Shown: positions 48,256-64,000 of the stretch, piece after piece | Numbering within the stretch: position 1 is the first letter of the stretch | How the letters are laid out: each line of letters starts with the position of its first letter | NCBI RefSeq assembly: GCF_028389875.1 | Contig: NC_084669.1 | Location: 35,626,731-35,690,730, forward strand | Reading direction: 5' to 3' | Length of the DNA stretch: 64,000 bases | From: Rhea pennata | Lineage: Eukaryota > Chordata > Aves > Rheiformes > Rheidae | Program-made: the position numbers and the translations under genes | Notes under the pieces: generated by a model | The model's database searches: none | Seen by the model: the letters and a program-made list of their open reading frames with translations, nothing else | What the model was told of the DNA's origin: nothing

Positions 48256-50800
48256 AAGGCCAACGGCAGCGGAGCGCGCGTTTTCATAAGCACAGTAGCA
48301 AAAAAAAGGGTACATTTATTTTCACAGTGATGTTGCCCCCTCTGTTTAGTTAGTGCTTTTCAGCTTAGAGGCAGCCCGAGACTTTTGTGCAACAAGAGTG
48401 TGAAGCCCTGACACTGAGCTTTGGAGAACCCTTACTTGAAAGCTGTAAAACATCTAAGAATAATGTGCTTGAAAAAGGCAAAAAGCTCAGACATCTCAGA
48501 ATTACTTTTTTTTTTTTTCTTTCTTTAAAAAACTCTCACTAGGAGAAAAAATAAATAAATAAACCTACAGCCCCACAGGTCTTAAAGTTCAAGATCAAAC
48601 ATTTGTCATGCAAAAGATGAGCCGCAGAGATGGAATCTTACCTCCTGCTGACTGCACCAGACACTTGCACTATACTTCACATATGATTTGATTAATTACT
48701 ATTAAAAAAAAAAACAAACCTTACCTCTAGTCTTTTTGAGAAAAGTTGTTCTACCACTTGCAGTAGAACAGTGTATGTTCACCTCGCCCCTCCTCATCCT
48801 ATTTCAGGGACTACAGCGAAAAAAGGAAAAATAAGATCTCTAAACCCAGCGTCGTCTTACAGCCTAATACGCTATGACTCCCACCCGTCTTAAGAGAAAC
48901 AGAACCTATAAGCTTCAATATTGAACAGTCCTAATTCAGGCTCTAATCGTATTAGTCTGGCATAAAACAAATTCCTACGTTATTTTCACGAATCCAAGCA
49001 ACATCTTCATCACTAAGACAGTGCTCAATCTCTCTGTTATCTTTCCATCAGTATGAAATAATATCAGCAACTATTTCTGCGTTAGAAAGCCATGGTTTAA
49101 AAGGCAGTGAATAAATGATTCATTTTACAATATTTTCTTTTGATATTCATTGGAATGCAAGAGTTTTATGAATCACATCTCCATTTCATTAACTTACAGA
49201 TCTCTTCATTTAGTCCAATTTTTAACCACACAACGAGAAGGAATGATGTATTTTACAAACAGATAAGGAATCATTAGGCTGTCCTTGTGCCTGACTCTCA
49301 CGCAATTTTGTGGCAGGATAACAATACCTATAATTTTTGATAGCACAGATAAGATTTAGCTCATCCAGGAAGTTAAGATTTTTGTACATTTTGATTCCAA
49401 GCATAGAAAACTATGCTACACAAGGATATATTATTCTAAAACTACCGTAATATTGAAACAACACTACTGTAATAGAGCTATATTTTAGGAGCAATTCCCC
49501 TTCATAATTAATTTAACCTTTTGAAGGACCCACAGAATTCACACAGTTGCTGACTAAGTACATATTTTAACCTGAAGACAGGATATCCTGTTAACTATTC
49601 AAATTATTTTGTGTTATTCAAAATATTTATGCAAAACATCAAAACATAACAAAACAAACACCAAATTTTTATTTCATCACAAACATTACAAAAGTCTAAA
49701 CAGGTTAAAAAGTGTTCTGGAAAATGTGAGCACTTAACATCTAGAAATTTGTCTATAACCAGGTGCTTAACTACTTGACACTGATCCAAGAGAAAACATC
49801 CCTTAAGTACTAATGATTTTTAAAGAGTCAAAAAAATAAAATTGATGTTCCCTCCAATGATCTTTGAAGAAAATGCTCAGTAAGACTGTACAATATGAGG
49901 TAGCATAAGGAAACTAAAATGGATCCATCAAGTAAAGGATTCTTTGTATTGCACATATGCTAGCCTTTCTTAAAAACAGAATTTGAGCATGTAACCTTCT
50001 TAACTGTCTTCCTTTTTTTTTTTTTTTGACAAAAAGAGTAGAGGCCAAAAATACAGTGAAACCAGCAGAGCTAACTATGATCTTCAATGAGCACAATCTC
50101 ACTTTGAGATTTTTCTTCTGAATGCTTTAGTTCATAGAAAGTAGTTAAGTAAATTAGCATCACATTTCTCACAGATTTATGCAAAATGGTTTAGATAAGC
50201 CATCAAGGGACCTTCATGAAATATTAATTACATTATATATATATTTTATATAAAAGTCCAGTATTTACAAAGTAGACGTAATCTTTAAATAGGAACATGA
50301 GGCTCTGAAGAAGGAATTCCCTCCCACCTCCAAACTGCACAGAATCAGGGTACCTTAATCAGGAGCGCTAATAAAAGAAACTGCTGTATGTAAACTATAT
50401 TTTAAAGTCTTTAAAACCAAAACGAGCCTAGAAAAGTGATTCAAAGCAGCACTGATTTATCCCCTCCTCCTGTGTTTTTCTTTCACTTACACAGAGAACT
50501 GTCTATCAAGATAAAAGTGAATAAAGAAGTAGCTGTCCAGTACCTGAAGAAACAGGATATTTCACTCTTTTGATTTGTTACAAATATGCTCACAGTAAAA
50601 TCACCAGTTTAACAAGCAGCTTATTAAAGAAAGGAATATAGATCATCATTCTTACTGAAAGGCAAGCTTTAAAATAATTAGATGTGATTTCAGTTTGGCT
50701 TGACTCAGATTAAATGGTGCACATCAGCACTCATACCCCACTGACGAGTTATTTACATTGAGCAGCACACACAGAAAAGTATGTATGTCCATCAAACTGC
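48256..50800. other. Spacer between RUFY2 promoter and DNA2 stop, including DNA2 3' UTR
   Basis: 2.5 kb of AT-rich sequence without a supported gene. The DNA2 3' UTR begins at 50800 and runs to lower coordinates. AATAAA on the minus strand at 49668-49673 is a candidate end; a TATAAA variant near 50244 is an alternative. Confidence 0.55.
49668..49673 (-). terminator. DNA2: Candidate DNA2 polyadenylation signal
   Basis: AATAAA on the minus strand, about 1.1 kb after the DNA2 stop; the nearest canonical hexamer I found. Confidence 0.3.
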
Positions 50801-63804
<13,004 letters not shown>

Positions 63805-64000
63805 CTGAAAATATATAATATTTGTAATACATGGTAATAAGTTGAAAGTACATTATAAGTTCCACTTCCATAATTTATCTAATTAAGCAGTCATTGCTAT
63901 CACAAGTAATCTAGAAAGCAAAAGCAGTAAACATCTAACCAAGGACTTCAATTAAAAGCTATCTTCCTTAGCAAAAGCTAATACAAACCTACCATCTTCA
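63805..64000. other. DNA2 intron (partial, right edge)
   Basis: Intron upstream of the first DNA2 exon in the window. TGAAGATG|GTAGGT at the extreme edge resembles a donor, but the bases before it do not give the expected ...HRSQ end, so no exon is called. Confidence 0.6.

Noticed and set aside
47738-48315. Open frames of 133-182 codons on both strands at the RUFY2 CpG island
   Set aside because: Same compositional artefact; only ATGG at 47968-47965 is supported as coding.
63980-64000. A further DNA2 exon end at the right edge (TGAAGATG|GTAGGT)
   Set aside because: The expected preceding residues HRSQ are not encoded there, and too few bases are present to judge.

Overview
This is vertebrate nuclear DNA, most likely from a bird (a chicken-like galliform is my best guess). 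It has AT-rich introns, two CpG islands and split genes whose exons can be read by their protein similarity and their canonical GT-AG borders. I see no primate or rodent SINEs. The gene order PBLD - HNRNPH3 - RUFY2 - DNA2 is the order known on human chromosome 10q21-22, so the window is a conserved amniote synteny block. Species assignment is inference; the gene identities are strong.

Layout. (1) 1-10.35 kb, minus strand: PBLD (PhzF-like isomerase fold), eight coding exons; the last coding exon lies beyond the left edge. (2) 10.6-11.85 kb: a CpG island between PBLD and HNRNPH3 that looks like a divergent promoter, with a cluster of NRF1-type palindromes, GC boxes and YY1-type motifs. (3) 12.27-17.5 kb, plus strand: HNRNPH3, nine coding exons, 343 aa, complete. 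(4) 17.5-20.8 kb: intergenic gap between two convergent genes. (5) 20.8-48.0 kb, minus strand: RUFY2, a complete 606-aa RUN-coiled coil-FYVE protein in 18 coding exons with a roughly 3.7-kb 3' UTR and a CpG-island promoter at 47.7-48.25 kb. (6) 48.25-50.8 kb: DNA2 3' UTR plus spacer. (7) 50.8-63.8 kb, minus strand: DNA2 nuclease-helicase, the C-terminal 741 residues in 15 exons; the N-terminal part, including the nuclease acidic residues, lies beyond the right edge.

All reading phases across the 46 internal splice junctions close exactly, which is strong support for the exon models. The most striking observation is the last intron of DNA2. It has no GT-AG border. It starts with ATATCCTTT, has a perfect TTCCTTAAC branch-point element close to its 3' end and finishes in AC, so it reads as a U12-type (minor spliceosome) AT-AC intron. 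Only this splice gives a C-terminus that matches the family.

The four genes are not an operon or pathway. PBLD and HNRNPH3 probably share a promoter, HNRNPH3 and RUFY2 are tail to tail, and RUFY2 follows DNA2 head to tail. I found no CRISPR array, tRNA, rRNA, transposon with recognisable coding capacity, or novel gene system. Most other open frames are chance frames in introns or in the CpG islands.
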